DNA of 26,712 nt. It comes from a virus. Below the pieces are notes generated by a model. The model ran no database searches. It was not told the DNA's origin and worked only from the letters and a program-made list of their open reading frames with translations. The stretch is taken from the IMG/VR virus record IMGVR_UViG_3300014911_000632, positions 1-26,712 of that record. The stretch is one strand, 5' to 3'. Shown piece by piece: positions 6,720-14,116 of the stretch (positions are counted from its first letter, which is position 1; each line of letters begins with the position of its first letter). The position numbers and the translations under genes were made by a program.

Positions 6720-7940
6720 ATGAGCGATCAACTAATTCAAGAGATAAACAGTTTTATCAGTTTGTTGGATGTAACAGCTGAAACGTTGAATTCTAAGGAA
6801 CTCATAGATAGTTTTATTGCTCACAATGACGCAACAGTTCAAGAGATTAACCAATTCATTGAACTTATTCAAGATTTTGAAGAGAATGCCGTTGATCAAT
6901 CATTCTTCAAAGGAAGGCCAGGACTTCCTAGAAAGCAATTGCCAGACGCTGCTTTTGCAGTAGTTGAGGAAACAGGAAAGAAAGATGAGGAAGGAAGAAC
7001 TATTCCTGACATTGCAAGGCATTTGCCTCATCACACAGATGCTGTGAGGGATGGGACAGAAAATGACACTCTGGACATTGCAAGGTATAGAAACGCATTG
7101 GCAAGGGTCAGCCAGATAAAAGCAACGCAAGGAGGATCAACCGCTGAACTGATTGAAAAGGCAAGGAAACATCTGGAATCTCATAGGGAAGCACTTAACC
7201 CACCCGAAGATAATGAAAAGTTAATCCAGACATTTGAAGAGACAGAAAATGAGGTCACCTTTCTTCTTGAAGAACCATCTGCCTTTTTAGGCAACACTTT
7301 CAAAAGAAGGAATCTCGGAAACGGAATATCAATCATACTTGGAATGCTTAAGGATGTAACAAGGGCCAGCTTAGCACTCCAGAGTTTCAGGTTCAGCAAG
7401 AAAGAACCTTGGAACTGGACAATAGACCGAGCAAAGGCGTGGCTGCAAGGAAGAAGAATAATTGAGAATCAAGAACTCATAAGCAAACATCTTCAGTATG
7501 TCAAGATAAGCGATGTCAAGATTGAGCAGGTCCTAAGAGAAGGCACTGCTCTAAGGATCACAGGCATTGCCATAAGCGAAGGGACTTGGAACGGAATATT
7601 TTATCCTGCTGAAGAACTCAAGAAAGGCCATAAATCTTTGGAAGGGAAACCTCTAAGGATAGATCATTCAAGCAGCACTCGTGACATCGTTGGAAAAGTA
7701 ATCAAGTCAACATATAATCCGCATAAGAAATGGATAGAGTTTGAGGCTATTGTTACAGACGAAGACATTGCTCAGAAGCTGCTTGACAAGCTTATCGATT
7801 CTGTTAGTGTTGGAGTCCTCATAGATAATGAAGAAGAGGATGGCCGCCAGGTAGCACGCAACTTGGAGTTTAAGGAATTGAGTTTGGTAGATGATCCAGC
7901 ATGCAAAGATGCGAAAGTGAGTCCTGTAAAGAAAAAGTAA
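6720..7940 (+). CDS. Prohead (capsid maturation) protease
   Basis: The 406-residue protein has a C-terminal protease-like half (about residues 255-400) with the features of HK97-type U35 prohead proteases: LEGKPLRIDHSSS with a candidate catalytic His316, DSVSVGV with candidate Ser361/Ser363, and EFKELSLVDDPAC, the conserved closing segment with acidic residues. The N-terminal half is different. Residues 1-60 are helical. Residues about 75-155 carry LPDAAFAVVEE, then ARHLPHH and ARYRNALARVSQ, a segment also seen upstream of proteases or scaffolds in some tailed phages. The enzyme cleaves scaffold and other head proteins during maturation. It is followed directly by the scaffold-like gene. No Shine-Dalgarno precedes the start; a promoter-like element does. 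Confidence 0.85.
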   Translation: MSDQLIQEINSFISLLDVTAETLNSKELIDSFIAHNDATVQEINQFIELIQDFEENAVDQSFFKGRPGLPRKQLPDAAFAVVEETGKKDEEGRTIPDIARHLPHHTDAVRDGTENDTLDIARYRNALARVSQIKATQGGSTAELIEKARKHLESHREALNPPEDNEKLIQTFEETENEVTFLLEEPSAFLGNTFKRRNLGNGISIILGMLKDVTRASLALQSFRFSKKEPWNWTIDRAKAWLQGRRIIENQELISKHLQYVKISDVKIEQVLREGTALRITGIAISEGTWNGIFYPAEELKKGHKSLEGKPLRIDHSSSTRDIVGKVIKSTYNPHKKWIEFEAIVTDEDIAQKLLDKLIDSVSVGVLIDNEEEDGRQVARNLEFKELSLVDDPACKDAKVSPVKKK

Positions 7941-7957
7941 AGGAGGAGATGATCACG

Positions 7958-8419
7958 ATGGAAGAACCTAAAGAAATGAAACACGCAAAGTCTCTTTTGA
8001 AGAAAGCCTCTGAAGAACTTGCGCAAAAGAATCAAGAGATTGGAAAACTCAAGGAAGAACTTGCCAAGAAAGACAAGCTTATCTCAGAATTGACTGCCAA
8101 GCAAGAGAAATTGGCAAAGGAGTTTGAGGCTGTATCAAAAGAACTTAAGCAAATCAAACAAGAAGCAAGAGACGTTGTGCTCAAAGAACAAATTGAAGCT
8201 GAAGAAAAACTTGGCATTCTTGAAGTGCCCAAGGAACAAAGGCTTGCTGAGTTGAGGGAACTTGACGAAGCAGGAGGGTTTGATCTGTATGCCAAACAGA
8301 CAAAGAAAATGCTTGAACTTCACAAGAGCATTGGCGACAGGAAAACTCTGATCAATAATTCAAACCAGTCAGCTGACCGAAAGCAAGAGATTGCCAAGGC
8401 ACTGGGCATAGAATTGTAA
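7958..8419 (+). CDS. Coiled-coil scaffold protein
   Basis: The 153-residue product is nearly all helix. Residues 5-75 form a long charged coiled coil (SLLKKASEELAQKNQEIGKL, then KEELAKKDKLISELTAKQ), followed by a shorter helical end with SADRKQEIAKALGIEL. Start ATG 7958 is chosen because aggaggagatgatc at 7941-7954 lies just upstream; ATG 7949 in the same frame is too close to the core. The gene lies between the prohead protease and decoration/capsid genes, the usual place for the internal scaffold that shapes the prohead and is later removed. The major capsid protein is short (268 residues), with no long N-terminal delta-like domain, which fits a separate scaffold. Identity is inferred from structure and position. 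Confidence 0.75.
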   Translation: MEEPKEMKHAKSLLKKASEELAQKNQEIGKLKEELAKKDKLISELTAKQEKLAKEFEAVSKELKQIKQEARDVVLKEQIEAEEKLGILEVPKEQRLAELRELDEAGGFDLYAKQTKKMLELHKSIGDRKTLINNSNQSADRKQEIAKALGIEL

Positions 8420-8434
8420 AGGTGGTGAAACAAA

Positions 8435-8809
8435 ATGACATACGACATTCAAATTGATGATGGAAGAAATCCCAGCATGCTCGTTGCAGCAGCAGACCTG
8501 CAGAAAGGACAGTTCGTTGGTTTGGACCTTCAACCAGCAGCTGCTCAAGCAGACATCTTAGGCGTGTGCTTGAAAGACTCTGCTCAAAACAACCCAATCT
8601 CACTGGGTGCGATCGGAACGTTTTACGTTGACGTGGAAGTGGGAGCTTCAGCAGTTCTCAACGTTGGAGACGAACTGGAAGTGAAGGATGCAAGCACGTT
8701 GCAGGCAAAAAACACAGGAGTGACCGTTGCCAAGGCTTACGAAAAAGTTGACAACAGCGCAGGAGGCAGTGCGGTCGTGAAAAAAATCCCTGTGAAGATC
8801 ATAAAGTAA
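8435..8809 (+). CDS. Capsid decoration (cement) protein, DUF2190-like
   Basis: The 124-residue beta-rich protein follows aaaggtggtgaaa. It shows the pattern of small capsid cement proteins such as the DUF2190 family: VAAADLQKGQFVGLD, then ADILGVCLKDSAQ, an IGTFYVDVEVG strand, LNVGDELEVKD and a final AVVKKIPVKII. These proteins bind the outside of the expanded capsid and strengthen it. It is placed directly before the major capsid gene, the standard order in many siphoviruses. Codon choice is like the capsid gene next to it, as expected for highly expressed structural genes. A small head fibre is the alternative. Confidence 0.75.
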   Translation: MTYDIQIDDGRNPSMLVAAADLQKGQFVGLDLQPAAAQADILGVCLKDSAQNNPISLGAIGTFYVDVEVGASAVLNVGDELEVKDASTLQAKNTGVTVAKAYEKVDNSAGGSAVVKKIPVKIIK

Positions 8810-8826
8810 AAGGAGGAGAGAGCAAG

Positions 8827-9633
8827 ATGAAAACAATGCAAGAACTATTTTCAACGCAAGATGCCGCACCCCTCATAAAAGAAGTAATTGACTCCAACGT
8901 CTTCAAGGTAGCTGAAAGAGAGAGGGTTGGCAGGAAACTTTTGCGAGTTATCTCCCTGAACGAGGGTTCAGCTTTGAAGATTCCCAAGATGGGAGCAGGA
9001 CAAGCATACGTCATCCCTGAATTAGGTTCAATTCCTCTGGATGTAAGCACATTCAGTGAAGTGGTCATCACGCCATACAAGATTGGGAAGGCATTCGCAA
9101 TCTCAAAAGAATCAATTGAGGATTCTGCTTTTGATGTCGTTAGACTTAAGGCTGATATGGCTGCAGAAGACGTGGCCAGGAAAGAAGACGCTGAGATCTT
9201 CAGAGTGCTTGTCCAGACTACTAACACTGTCTCTCCAAAGACAGCTGGCGAGTTTGTCCAGGAAGACGTGATAACCTTGAGAAATGCAGTGAACAAGCAT
9301 AACTACAAGGCGAAATGGCTCGTGGCTCACCCAGATGATCTTGCCAAGCTTGAGAAAGACCTTATCAGCAAAGGGTACAAGGCTTTTGACAGGCTTGACG
9401 AAACAGGAATCATCGGGAATGTCGCAGGTCTTCAAGTCTTGGAGACAACCGCCCTGGACCCAGGAACTGTTCTCGCTCTTGACAGCAGAGCAGTTGTGTT
9501 GGTAGAAAGAAGGCCACTCTCAACAGAGAACTTCACAGATCCTTTGAGAGACCTAGCAGCTGGAGTCACAATCACGGAAAGGGTTGCACCTGCTGTGCTT
9601 GATGACAATGCAGTCGCTAAGATGACCTTGTAA
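8827..9633 (+). CDS. Major capsid protein (HK97 fold)
   Basis: The 268-residue protein follows aaaggaggagag. Its layout is that of small HK97-fold major capsid proteins: an N-terminal helix (MKTMQELFSTQDAAPLIKEV), an extended loop region (residues 35-80), the long spine-helix region (SIEDSAFDVVRLKADMAAED, then RKEDAEIF), an A-domain segment with WLVAHPDDLAKLEKD, and a C-terminal part with ALDSRAVVLVERRPL and ERVAPAVLDDNAVAKM. It lies after scaffold and decoration genes, exactly where the shell protein should be. Assembly forms the icosahedral head. The next gene encodes a paralog with a matching C-terminus. Confidence 0.9.
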   Translation: MKTMQELFSTQDAAPLIKEVIDSNVFKVAERERVGRKLLRVISLNEGSALKIPKMGAGQAYVIPELGSIPLDVSTFSEVVITPYKIGKAFAISKESIEDSAFDVVRLKADMAAEDVARKEDAEIFRVLVQTTNTVSPKTAGEFVQEDVITLRNAVNKHNYKAKWLVAHPDDLAKLEKDLISKGYKAFDRLDETGIIGNVAGLQVLETTALDPGTVLALDSRAVVLVERRPLSTENFTDPLRDLAAGVTITERVAPAVLDDNAVAKMTL

Positions 9634-9662
9634 GGCCAGCCAACTGAAAATGGAGGGGCAGT

Positions 9663-10400
9663 ATGGACCTAAGTAGCTTGAAGACTCAAATAATTGTGGA
9701 AGCAAACAAGTTCAGGCTAGGTCCAAGGCTCCTGAGGCTTCAAACGCAGACAGAGGGTTCTGCAACAAAAATCACAAAAATAAAGAACGTGAACGGAGCG
9801 ATAGTTCCCAGCTTGGGAGCAGCTCCTGTTTCGCTTTTAGAACTCGATTCAGTTATTGTGTTTCCCCTTACAATCAAATTGCCAATTCTTTTCGCAATTG
9901 AAGATTTTGAAGACAACGCACTCAATGACATCCTTCAAAGATCATTCAAGGAAAGTTTTCATTTCGCAGACATTGAGAATAGGCTTGTAGTTGAAACGCT
10001 TATTGCTGGAGCTGGCAAAACCATAACAGCACAAGCGAAACCTGACGTGAGAGAAGTTCCAATAATAGATAATTTTCTGGAAGCAATAAGATTCATAGAA
10101 GATAACGGATATGCTCCAAACAAGATTCTTGTCAATCCTGACATTGCCGAATCATTGAGGCAAAGAGAGGAATTGAAAGAGAAACTCATAGCATACGCCA
10201 TTGAAGTGATAATTAACATAGCAGTTCCATCTCAAACAGTTATCATTCTTGACAGTAACCATGCTGGCTTGCTAATTGAGAGGGTTTCTCTTGAGATAAA
10301 TGATTATATCGATCCTTGGCAGGGGAAGAAAGGTTTTCTTTTGAGAGAAAGGGTTGCTCCTGTTGTGATCAACGGAAACGCTGTGGCGGTGATACAATAA
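9663..10400 (+). CDS. Second HK97-fold capsid-like protein (paralog)
   Basis: The 245-residue protein follows ggagggg at 9652-9658. It aligns along most of its length with the capsid protein just upstream: GPRLLRLQTQTEGSATKI against GRKLLRVISLNEGSALKI, a DFEDNALND helix start against SIEDSAFDV, VNPDIAESL against AHPDDLAKL, and an end LLRERVAPVVINGNAVAVI against TITERVAPAVLDDNAVAKM. It is therefore a tandem paralog with probably the same fold. It may form pentons, a minor shell position or a mixed capsomer. It keeps an intact frame and a good ribosome-binding site, so it is not a decaying copy. Which of the two is the more abundant shell protein cannot be told from sequence. Confidence 0.8.
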   Translation: MDLSSLKTQIIVEANKFRLGPRLLRLQTQTEGSATKITKIKNVNGAIVPSLGAAPVSLLELDSVIVFPLTIKLPILFAIEDFEDNALNDILQRSFKESFHFADIENRLVVETLIAGAGKTITAQAKPDVREVPIIDNFLEAIRFIEDNGYAPNKILVNPDIAESLRQREELKEKLIAYAIEVIINIAVPSQTVIILDSNHAGLLIERVSLEINDYIDPWQGKKGFLLRERVAPVVINGNAVAVIQ

Positions 10401-11194
10401 TGGGTGTCGAGATTGAATTATTGGAACAAGTAAAAGCCGCTCTTGGTGAGATTAAGGCAGTCGCCAATGCGTTAAACATTGAGCCAGATGGGAGCATAAA
10501 CGTCAATAACAACAATCTTGCGGAATCTGTTTCAATCAAGGACGGAGCAGATCCTACAAAGAAAGCAATTGTTGATCAAGATGGAAGACTGCTTGTAAGA
10601 ACTCAGCAAGCAGGAACAACAGAAACAATCATAATCGATCCGAATAATCAAAATTTCAAAGCTCAAGTAGATTCTAACGGAAGGCTTCTTGTGAGTGCCG
10701 CTTCTGGCTCAAGCGGTTTACTGGGTTCTGTAAAGTTAGAAGATGCCTTTGATTCAAATAAAAAAGTATTTGTTGATGCTTCAGGAAGACTGCTTGTTGC
10801 CTTGCCTCCACCCAGCCCTCCAGCTGGAACAACAGAAGTGAAGAGAAGCAAGTTTAATGATGTTTTTGGCAACAGCGCAGATTACGATTATTATGTAATC
10901 CCAAATGGAGAGACTTTGAGGATTCAGAAACTGCTTGGTTCTTCAGAAGACAGAAGCAAGGACACTTATGTTGCCTTGTGGCTTGACAACAATGGGGACA
11001 CTCCATCTCCCACTCAACGTGACGGCCACCCTAACTGGGTACTCATTGCTATGGCCTTCACTAATGTCAGCAATGTGAACTTCGATCTTAACGAGGAAAT
11101 TGTTGGAGACGGAATTAAAAGAATAGTTCTGCACAGGAGAAGAATGGAAGCTGGAAGAAGGCTTGTTTTTGCCAGGTGGCAGGGGTATTACTAA
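10400..11194 (+). CDS. Repeat-containing structural protein, probable head-surface or fibre
   Basis: The 264-residue protein starts at ATG 10400, overlapping the capsid paralog stop by one base, with ggcggtgata just upstream. After an N-terminal helix (residues 3-27) come three repeats of a short beta unit ending VDxxGRLLV, at residues 44-66, 77-98 and 111-133, then a proline-rich hinge (PPPSPPAG, about 135-142). The last 120 residues form a beta-rich domain (DYDYYVIPNGETLRIQKLLG, WLDNNGD, HRRRMEAGRRLVFARWQGYY) resembling tail- or head-fibre domains. It has no enzyme motif. Its position after the shell genes suggests a protein displayed on the head. No named family is recognised. Confidence 0.65.
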   Translation: MGVEIELLEQVKAALGEIKAVANALNIEPDGSINVNNNNLAESVSIKDGADPTKKAIVDQDGRLLVRTQQAGTTETIIIDPNNQNFKAQVDSNGRLLVSAASGSSGLLGSVKLEDAFDSNKKVFVDASGRLLVALPPPSPPAGTTEVKRSKFNDVFGNSADYDYYVIPNGETLRIQKLLGSSEDRSKDTYVALWLDNNGDTPSPTQRDGHPNWVLIAMAFTNVSNVNFDLNEEIVGDGIKRIVLHRRRMEAGRRLVFARWQGYY

Positions 11195-11196
11195 AA

Positions 11197-11592
11197 ATGA
11201 CAGCTGAAAAATACAAGGGAAGGCTTGAATTGTACAATCCAAGCAGTCCAGTAACCCTAACAACTGCTTATGCTACCATATTCAACATATCTGGAGAAGG
11301 TTTCATTGATATGATGAAACTTGCTTTCACTAACATCACCGATGTTTTTGTCAAGGTAACCATAGACAATGAAATCTATTATGAGATTAATCTTTCAGAC
11401 TTGAAGAACAGGGTCAAGTTGACAAAGGATGAGCAGGATACGTTCCTCAATACTGCTCACAATGCTTTTTCAGATTCGTATCCTGTGCCTTTGTTCTTTG
11501 AGAGTTCCCTTCAAGTGGAAGTAAAGAAAGACACGGGAGCAAAAAGAAAGATCAAAGGAGGAATCATAAGGTACAGGTTGAGAGGTGATTGA
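11197..11592 (+). CDS. Beta-rich structural protein, unknown
   Basis: The 131-residue protein starts at ATG 11197, two bases after the preceding stop; a GTG at 11176 in the same frame would extend it by seven residues into that gene. It looks beta-rich: KGRLELYNPSSPVTLTTAY, then ATIFNISGEGFIDMMKLAF, TDVFVKVTIDNEIYYEINL, and a basic end KRKIKGGIIRYRLRGD. The central pattern resembles a jelly-roll-like virion decoration domain, but I cannot name a family. Tight packing with the previous repeat protein suggests they act together, for example as parts of a head-surface structure. Confidence 0.6.
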   Translation: MTAEKYKGRLELYNPSSPVTLTTAYATIFNISGEGFIDMMKLAFTNITDVFVKVTIDNEIYYEINLSDLKNRVKLTKDEQDTFLNTAHNAFSDSYPVPLFFESSLQVEVKKDTGAKRKIKGGIIRYRLRGD

Positions 11593-11594
11593 TT

Positions 11595-11831
11595 ATGGTA
11601 ACTGTTCAAGAAAAGATGGATGCTATTGAAAGCGGACCTAATTATGTTCACGGCTCGCTTATCATTAAGAGTTATGATGACAGGGGTGTTGTCCTCAAGT
11701 GGCTTGAACAGTCCAGCGGTGTTGCGGAAAGGAAGGAGCACTTCATTGAACTTAACGAGGATGAGTCAAATATGCCTCTTGAGAACAGGACTGCGGTCAA
11801 CGATATTGAAATAGAACCACCAAGCGGGTAA
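11595..11831 (+). CDS. Small acidic protein, unknown
   Basis: The 78-residue protein starts at ATG 11595 after agaggtgatt at 11581-11590; the stop of the previous gene lies inside this ribosome-binding region. It is acidic, with a possible small beta/alpha fold (NYVHGSLIIKSYDDRGVVL, then KWLEQSSGVAERKEHFIEL and a loose acidic tail). No cysteine, membrane segment or known motif is seen. It belongs to the head-gene operon by spacing. No function can be assigned. Confidence 0.55.
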   Translation: MVTVQEKMDAIESGPNYVHGSLIIKSYDDRGVVLKWLEQSSGVAERKEHFIELNEDESNMPLENRTAVNDIEIEPPSG

Positions 11832-11836
11832 TCAAA

Positions 11837-11992
11837 ATGGCAGTATGGAAGTACAAGGTCGTGCACAGGAGAGTGAAGAACATTTCAGAGAGAGCTCTGA
11901 ATCTGTTAGGCAATAATGGCTGGGAGTTGATCTTTATGACTCAACTCTGGAACGGCAAGGTTTTGGCCGTATTCAAAAAACAAGTGAGGTGA
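11837..11992 (+). CDS. Small DUF4177-like protein
   Basis: A 51-residue ORF from ATG 11837, five bases after the previous stop. It carries the short pattern of DUF4177-type proteins: a first strand WKYKVVHRRV, a helix ending ALNLLGNNGWELIFM, and a last strand KVLAVFKKQVR. The LNxLGxxGWEL core is the hallmark. The biochemical role of that family is not known to me; members are common as small accessory proteins in bacteria, archaea and phages. The gene's last bases form the Shine-Dalgarno (gaggtga) of the next gene, so the two are coupled. Confidence 0.65.
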   Translation: MAVWKYKVVHRRVKNISERALNLLGNNGWELIFMTQLWNGKVLAVFKKQVR

Positions 11993-11997
11993 AAACA

Positions 11998-12234
11998 ATG
12001 GCAAAGAGAGTTATAGTGCAACCAGCAGAATATGACCTTAAGCTAAGGCTCAAATTAGGCGTTAAGAGGTTCCTTAAAGGACTCGGCGCTTCGCTTCTCG
12101 TTGCAGGAGTGCAATATGCCGCTGAGTTTTTGCAAAACAGCAAGGACTTGTTTCCTCAAGAATACACTTTGTATGTTGGACTTGTGGTGTCAGCGTTGCT
12201 TGGAATAGAAAAGGCAGTCCAAAGGCAAAAATGA
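11998..12234 (+). CDS. Small membrane protein, holin-like candidate
   Basis: The 78-residue protein starts at ATG 11998 after gaggtgaaaa; a GTG at 11989 in frame is not needed. It has a basic N-terminus, then two hydrophobic stretches: about residues 26-44 (LKGLGASLLVAGVQYAAEFL) and 55-72 (YTLYVGLVVSALLGIEKAV), joined by a short polar loop, and a basic end QRQK. Two short membrane helices with a charged tail is the plan of many small holins, but no lysis enzyme lies nearby and archaeal virus exit is poorly known. A membrane anchor or virion membrane-contact protein is equally possible. Confidence 0.55.
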   Translation: MAKRVIVQPAEYDLKLRLKLGVKRFLKGLGASLLVAGVQYAAEFLQNSKDLFPQEYTLYVGLVVSALLGIEKAVQRQK

Positions 12235-12347
12235 GGTTTAAGAAAAGAATGGAAATTGAATTCGCCTTGCTAGCAGGCTGGGTGGTTGTCAAGTACAGGA
12301 AGATGAAAAAATGGCTCAAACAGAATATACGACTGTTGCGATTGTAA
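12231..12347 (+). CDS. Possible very small membrane protein
   Basis: A 38-residue ORF starting by ATGA overlap with the preceding stop and running 37 bases into the connector gene in another frame. The product is very basic with one hydrophobic stretch (IEFALLAGWVVVKY, about residues 8-21). It fills the 76-base gap that would otherwise be empty. The ribosome-binding site is weak (aaagg). It could be a real small protein working with the two-helix membrane protein upstream, or only a chance ORF. Confidence 0.3.
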   Translation: MRFKKRMEIEFALLAGWVVVKYRKMKKWLKQNIRLLRL

Positions 12348-12793
12348 AAGCAAGAGTTGGAGAGAACAACATTGGATCAGATGTTCAAGATAGTGAGATC
12401 TCTCAATGGATTCAAGAAGCGAGCAATTTCATAGACCTTTCAACAAAAAAGGTGGGTGTTGGCTTTGAACAAACAGATCCTCTCTATCCAACTGTGCAGC
12501 AAATAGTGACTGATTTAGCAGTCATAAAACTTATCCTGAGAATGAGCGGAGCTGGAAAGGCAACAACAGCGGGATTGTCGTACAGGATTGGAGAGTTTTC
12601 TGTTGACAAGAAGAACATAGATTCATCTTCTGCCAAGGAAATTCAAGTCTATGAGAAGAGCGCCAAGGACAGCTTGAAAGCATTAAAGGAGTATCTGGGA
12701 ATTGACAATGGTGGTTTTACAGGGGCAGCAGTCATAGAGGGAGAACCTGCACCCACAACAAACTTCGGAGAAAACACGCCTCAACAACCATAA
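12311..12793 (+). CDS. Head-tail connector (adaptor) protein
   Basis: The 160-residue protein has the helical build of HK97 gp6 / SPP1 gp15-type adaptors: TVAIVKARVGENNIG, then DSEISQWIQEASNFIDLST, a helix PTVQQIVTDLAVIKLILRMS, and SAKDSLKALKEYLG. The tail after residue 135 is loose and proline-rich. These proteins form a ring under the portal and start the neck. It stands first in the order adaptor, stopper, gp10-like protein, terminator, tube, as in many siphoviruses. No clear Shine-Dalgarno precedes ATG 12311. Confidence 0.75.
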   Translation: MAQTEYTTVAIVKARVGENNIGSDVQDSEISQWIQEASNFIDLSTKKVGVGFEQTDPLYPTVQQIVTDLAVIKLILRMSGAGKATTAGLSYRIGEFSVDKKNIDSSSAKEIQVYEKSAKDSLKALKEYLGIDNGGFTGAAVIEGEPAPTTNFGENTPQQP

Positions 12794-12797
12794 GAAA

Positions 12798-13175
12798 ATG
12801 ATAGGCATAAGCAGCGAGGATTTCGAGAAAGTAGTTGACCTTGACCTTGGAATAGATGTGATTCTCAGAAGAAAGACGCAAAGCATAGATCCAGATTATG
12901 GAAGCCTCGTGTCCGACTCTTATCAGGACACTCCCATAAAAGTAGTGTGGCAAGAAGTAACAGGGGAAGAAGAAAACTTCAGGCCGGAGGGGGAGTTCAA
13001 GATAGGAGACATCAAGTGCTTCACAAAACCATCATACGATAATGGCAACATAGTCCCTAATAGGGAAACAGACATTATCGTCAAGGATGGAAAAGAACAC
13101 AAGATAATCAAAATAACCTCAAAGACAGTTGGCAACTCAGTAGTTTACAGGTTGCTCCAACTAAGGCTGAAATAA
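12798..13175 (+). CDS. Head closure (stopper) protein
   Basis: The 125-residue beta-rich protein has a small-barrel pattern: VDLDLGIDVILRRKTQSIDP, PIKVVWQEVTGEE, a loop EFKIGDIKCFTKP, RETDIIVKDGKEHKIIKITS, and a final VVYRLLQLRL. The GDI...D.I....H.I...I layout is typical of SPP1 gp16-like stoppers, which close the head after packaging. Its place directly after the adaptor gene supports this. The start ATG 12798 has no obvious Shine-Dalgarno. The stop codon overlaps the promoter-like element before the next gene. Confidence 0.65.
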   Translation: MIGISSEDFEKVVDLDLGIDVILRRKTQSIDPDYGSLVSDSYQDTPIKVVWQEVTGEEENFRPEGEFKIGDIKCFTKPSYDNGNIVPNRETDIIVKDGKEHKIIKITSKTVGNSVVYRLLQLRLK

Positions 13176-13204
13176 TATAAAGAAAAAAACACGATTCAAA
13201 ATTA
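13173..13204 (+). promoter_or_regulatory. Archaeal-type promoter (TATA-like box) before the neck gene
   Basis: The string taatataaagaaaaaaa begins with the stop codon of the stopper gene and lies 32 bases before ATG 13205. It differs from the element before 6720 at only one of its 17 bases and has the same spacing. No Shine-Dalgarno is present before ATG 13205, which fits a leaderless start. Confidence 0.55.
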
Positions 13205-13567
13205 ATGGTCAAGATCACAATACTCAGTCCCGACCTGAAGAAGTTCAAGGATAAAATAACCAAACTTCGAGACAAGGGATTCAAAAAAGACATTCACGAA
13301 GGCATAAGGAAAATCCTTCCAAAAATCCACAGGGACGCTTTCCTGGCTGCTCCAAAGAAAACGGGAGCATTGGCAGCATCACTCCACGTGGGTTTTGAGG
13401 ATGAAACAACAGGTTTCATCGCGGACGGAGTATTTTATGGAGTCTTTCAGGAAGAAGGAACACGCTACATAGAACCTAAGCATTTCATGCGTAACGCGGT
13501 CAACAAACATTTCCCAAGCGTGGGAAGTGAAGTCACGAAAATCGTAAAGAAGCAATTCAACCAATGA
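13205..13567 (+). CDS. HK97 gp10-like neck/tail completion protein
   Basis: The 120-residue protein matches the HK97 gp10-like pattern: an N-terminal helical part (residues 10-45), then APKKTGALAASLHVGFEDET, a strand pair leading to GVFYGVFQEEGTRYIEP and a closing KHFMRNAVNKHFPSV. The P-x-x-TG-x-L and EEGT boxes are the family hallmarks. Members sit at the neck or help join tail to head. Its order between stopper and tail terminator fits. It is the first gene after a promoter-like element and lacks a Shine-Dalgarno. Confidence 0.85.
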   Translation: MVKITILSPDLKKFKDKITKLRDKGFKKDIHEGIRKILPKIHRDAFLAAPKKTGALAASLHVGFEDETTGFIADGVFYGVFQEEGTRYIEPKHFMRNAVNKHFPSVGSEVTKIVKKQFNQ

Positions 13568-13604
13568 AAATTGGGCATCTCTTCAAGAGCGAGGAGGCCA
13601 AGAA

Positions 13605-14066
13605 ATGGAGAAAGAACCGATAATCATAGTTCAGGATCTCTTGAGAGATCAATTGTATGACTACAATACTTCTCGCACTACTGAATGGATATACCCTGAC
13701 TTTCCGAACGTGAACTTGGGGAATGATTCTTATCCGAGGGTGTCTGTAACAGATTCAGATGAGCCCGCATCAAGAATGACTGTCGGAACAAAAGATGAGA
13801 TGCAAACAGTAGACATAGACATCAATGTATGGGTCAAGTCTGGAATCATCTATGAACGAGATGGCGAGCAGTTTGAAGGCGCAAAACTCAGGGATGCTAT
13901 TGCCAGAGAAGTGGTTGAAGTGTTGAGAACGCATCAGGATACTCTGGCAGCATATGGGTTGAACAATTATGAAAGGATTGGAATGAAGACGATTAACTCA
14001 GAAGTTGCTGAAGGCGTGTTAAGAAAACAGATCACTGTCCGATTCGCAAGGCCAGTAATGGATTGA
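13605..14066 (+). CDS. Tail terminator protein
   Basis: The 153-residue alpha/beta protein follows gaggaggcc at 13590-13598. It shows PIIIVQDLLRDQLYDY as a first helix, YPRVSVTDSDEP as a loop-strand typical of terminator/neck proteins, a strand VDIDINVWVKSG, a long helix RDAIAREVVEVLRTH and a last strand GVLRKQITVRFARP. This fold order (helix, strands, helix, strand) matches lambda gpU / HK97 gp10-11 region terminators, which cap the tail tube and set its end. The position just before the tail tube gene supports the call. Confidence 0.7.
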   Translation: MEKEPIIIVQDLLRDQLYDYNTSRTTEWIYPDFPNVNLGNDSYPRVSVTDSDEPASRMTVGTKDEMQTVDIDINVWVKSGIIYERDGEQFEGAKLRDAIAREVVEVLRTHQDTLAAYGLNNYERIGMKTINSEVAEGVLRKQITVRFARPVMD

Positions 14067-14116
14067 GTTTCAAAGAAAAGGATAGAACCAGAATAAACAA
14101 AGGAGGATGATCAAGA

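Noticed and set aside
13564-13623. 19-codon ORF starting by ATGA overlap after the gp10-like gene
   Set aside because: It is too short and contains the Shine-Dalgarno of the tail terminator gene. At most it is a coupling mini-ORF.
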